Source of the DNA: Pseudo-nitzschia pungens
Lineage: Eukaryota > Bacillariophyta > Bacillariophyceae > Bacillariales > Bacillariaceae
DNA: 64,000 nucleotides
NCBI GenBank assembly: GCA_037355855.1
Contig: CM074759.1
Span: forward strand, 2,356,001 to 2,420,000
Direction of reading: 5' to 3'
A model generated the notes under the pieces. That model had not been told where the DNA came from, made no database searches, and saw only the letters and a list, made by a program, of their open reading frames with translations. A program made the position numbers and the translations under genes. This document shows positions 61,441 through 64,000 of this stretch, in pieces (positions within the stretch are counted from its first letter, which is position 1; each line of letters starts with the position of its first letter).

Positions 61441-62371
61441 ATCCCACGGACTTTGGAATGAAAATGATGACGAATTGACGCACACTATTCAGAAAAGAAG
61501 TGCGGCTAGTCATACATGGACAAAGCAGGATTGGTGCCTTTACAGTTCGTACACATGAAGAACTTCTCCAACATTCAATCAATTGGATGACCTTCATTCT
61601 CCAACTGGAGTCGAGTATGTGGTTGCATTATATGATGAAGAAATTCAGTCTGACAATGTATACATACTTTGGTTGAACGGCATAATCATATTGTCCACAT
61701 TGAATATGACTGACAGTTCGCAACAAAACAAAAATTGTTCAACATACTTCGTTTCAAGCTATTCTAGAATCCTTCATGAGATGTCGGGATTATGTCGTAG
61801 CATATTGCATTTATCATCATTATCATTGTTGTTGTTCTCTATAAGTGTCGTGTACCGTTTTGGAACTTACTAGTTGCCATCTACCCCATTCATCATTACC
61901 ATCTTCTCTCGGAAAGCAGTTGCAGTGGCACCTTCAACAGTACCCTACGGAACGATATAATTATGAGAATCAAGACCAGTTGAAAATATTCTTCTCGTAT
62001 AAACGTTACATTCTTACTGCACGTACCTTGTTACTGGTTGCAACCATATCTTTCCTGCATCGGTAAATTGTAGAGCAAGACAAGAGGAAGAGGGTAAGGA
62101 TTACAAACGATAATTAGGAAAAAATTATTACACGTAGCCAATATGCGTGAACGTCAAAGAAAACGGATGATTTGAAGCTAAGTCCCATCTTAAACCCAAT
62201 TGCTTACCAGTGTTCTTTGTGAAAATCACGAGTGTTCTTTCCCACGAAACACACTTAATAGATTGTAGTAATACACAAACAATTATTTCCAAAACGGTGT
62301 GTCAGATAGCAGATAAAGAGAAAAGAGCCAATTTCAGAACACGAGAATTCCTGACTCCGTCATTCACATAA
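61441..62371. other. Intergenic region between convergent genes
   Basis: Lies between the 3' ends of the peroxidase gene (+) and the methyltransferase gene (-). It has AT-rich short ORFs without recognisable domains, and no repeats or RNA genes that I can support. Confidence 0.4.
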
Positions 62372-63925
62372 TTACTGACCACGATGCGTGTCGGCTCGGC
62401 GAAGATCGGTCAATGCTTCTGGTGGATTATCTATCCACTCTTGCACAGCTGTTGTTTGAGTACGATGAAAGAAGGAGATATGGAACATCAGACGATTTTC
62501 GAAAAAAAAAACAGCAGTTTTCGTTTGAGACAAAGAAAAATTACCTTTCTGAACTTTCACCGGATCAATGAGAGCGTCTAACGCCTCTAATTCGCGTTTG
62601 TAGCTAGACCACTCATCAAGTTTTTTCTGCTCTGATGGTTGTATATGGTAATCGGGGTCTTCTTTAGTACGTTGGTAAATAGTCTCACATTTCTTGATTT
62701 TCCCTAACAATTTCTTTCGATTTTTCTTTTGTGTTGAAGACAGTATCCTTTGTTGCGCTAGCTTAGTGAACCACGCCGTCCGTAATTCTTTCTTTTCTCC
62801 CTCACCCATAGCTCCTATTAATTTTGGATCCATGAAAAATAGAGCTTGAGTGATCAGGGCAGTTGCGACAGAAAGGTTCAACGAGTCGGCATATCCTCTC
62901 AATGGCAAGTATACCCGCTTGTCAGCTTGCTCAAGCATATATGTAGAAGCCCCAACAGCTTCGGTTCCAAACACAAGAGCAATTTTTTCTGGGATGGCGT
63001 TTGATTCAGGGTTGTAAACATTTAATGCTTCAGCTTCTTGCGAAAGGTCCTTTTGTTTCAGCGGTTGAAACAAAATTGATGCCAAGAATTGTGTGGAATG
63101 TGAGAAACCTTTTAGACGCTTCCGGTCGTTCACGTTTCACCTGTCCTTTCTGTCCACGATCCCAACTTACAGTTACCCATAGTTTATATCCTTGTTCTCT
63201 GCAACATGCCACACAATCTTCGGTTGAAGCAAAATCTCGAACGGTCAACCATTCAGTCTAATTTTTTTAAAAAGAAATCACAAATGAGGAGAAAATGAAA
63301 TGAAATAATGCAGTGATTTAGGAAAGTCACATGATCTCAACTTCATACCTACCGCATTTTGAGCAAACAGATGGTGAAGTCGACGCTGCTTTGTTTCCTC
63401 TGGCGTTCTTGTGATCTGCTTTTGAGGACCTTCTCTCCGGATTTTCTCTTCCTCATCCATAACGACAACTGGTGGATCAATCATGTAAACAGTCTGTATG
63501 CCAAGCGCTTCAGCGGTCCGCAGTATCGCGCTGTAGTTGTGGTCTTGTAGAAAAAGGTGATGTAAAGTGAGATATCAGTATGCGATTCTTACCACGATTT
63601 GAAAAGTTTTACAATGCTTAGTAGGGCAGCACACAAACCTACCATTGGTGCACCGCTCAACTACTAATATAAGGCGGCTCGTCCGCCATTGAATAACAGC
63701 CTCTGCCTTGCGAAGCATGCGATCCGAGAGTTCTTCGTTATCTAGGATGGGCTCTTTAGGTTCTCCCGACGTAGCTTTGATATCGCACGGTAACGGCGCA
63801 GACGTAGTCCTGGGTTTTTTCATCTTTCTCGAAATCCATACCAGTGACAGCGATGCAGAGGCACCCAAGATGAAGGGAAGAATCCACGAATTGGAAAAAG
63901 AGGACGATCGAGCTGTGCCATTCAT
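62372..63925 (-). CDS. SpoU-type RNA 2'-O-methyltransferase, 5 exons
   Basis: Minus-strand exons: 63925-63643, 63543-63353, 63257-63171, 63049-62545 and 62448-62372 (introns 99, 95, 121 and 96 bp) give 380 aa. SpoU/TrmH enzymes use S-adenosylmethionine to methylate the ribose 2'-OH of tRNA or rRNA, and have a knotted C-terminal fold. Motif 1 is NDHNYSAILRTAEALG (made by splice 1), motif 2 ALVFGTEAVGAS, motif 3 YLPLRGYADSLNLSVA. The third splice (WVT to DLSQEAEAL) removes an apparent frameshift. The N-terminus has a hydrophobic segment (ILPFILGASASLSLVWI) before basic residues, so it may be organelle-directed or membrane-anchored. The substrate cannot be told. Confidence 0.9.
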
Positions 63926-64000
63926 TTCGGTCCTCGAACAGTGGTACGGTAGAGGTTTATATATTCCTAATAGACTTGACTTAGAACAAAGGTGACTGCA
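63926..64000. other. Upstream end of window
   Basis: 75 bp upstream of the methyltransferase start codon; nothing identifiable. Confidence 0.4.

Noticed and set aside
63030..63257. An apparent frameshift in the SpoU methyltransferase gene
   Set aside because: A GTAAGT donor at 63170 and an AAAAG acceptor at 63050 join WVT to DLSQEAEAL in phase, so a 121-bp intron explains it.

Overview
The window looks like nuclear DNA of a stramenopile, most probably a diatom. The reasons are a Ty1/copia element of the diatom CoDi type, genes with few introns of about 50-190 bp (mostly GTAAGT...AG), secreted Thr/Pro/Ser-rich proteins, and a eukaryotic gene set. There is no bacterial-type gene organisation, no CRISPR array and no rRNA. 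All calls come from reading the sequence; no database search was possible.

The left part (1-17175) is a nested retrotransposon island. A non-LTR retrotransposon (LINE copy 1, + strand, 221-9597) holds an intact Ty3/gypsy element (family A, element 1, 2651-8445, TSD CTGGG) and abuts the 3' LTR of another LTR element at its left edge. To its right lie two family A pieces on the minus strand (element 3, 9598-10820; element 2, 11801-17175). They are split by a 5'-truncated LINE copy 2 (10821-11800) and by LINE copy 3 (13630-15746, 19-bp TSD). Copy 3 lacks the coding region and carries an exact 150-bp tandem array.

The middle (17176-31468) is mostly host genes: a small secreted or plastid-directed protein (3 exons), an unrecognised ORF, arginyl-tRNA-protein transferase ATE1 (2 exons), a large tropomodulin-like leucine-rich-repeat protein and a QSOX sulfhydryl oxidase (3 exons).

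From 31469 to 41040 a signal-peptide membrane protein gene is split by a young Ty3/gypsy element of a second family (family B, 32738-38560, identical 188-bp LTRs, TSD ACCAG). A ~350-bp tandem array with a solo family A-like LTR lies directly upstream of its start codon.

The right part holds a 2266-aa acidic protein with Ser/Thr/Arg repeats and a C-terminal SAP-like motif, an HMCES/SRAP abasic-site DNA-protein crosslinking protein, an intact Ty1/copia element (50982-57116, identical 255-bp LTRs, TSD ATAAC), a chloroperoxidase-like secreted protein fused to aromatic-acidic and mucin-like repeats, and a five-exon SpoU-type RNA 2'-O-methyltransferase.

The most unusual signals concern how the retroelements work. 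The copia element has a primer-binding site perfectly complementary to 17 nt of its own LTR, which suggests Tf1-like self-priming. All three readable gypsy leaders begin with a 12-14 bp perfect palindrome where the primer-binding site should be. In both gypsy families gag and pol share a frame and are separated by in-frame UGA. The LINE 3' ends carry two conserved hairpins. The host genes form no operon; housekeeping genes (ATE1, QSOX, HMCES, SpoU) are scattered between transposons.
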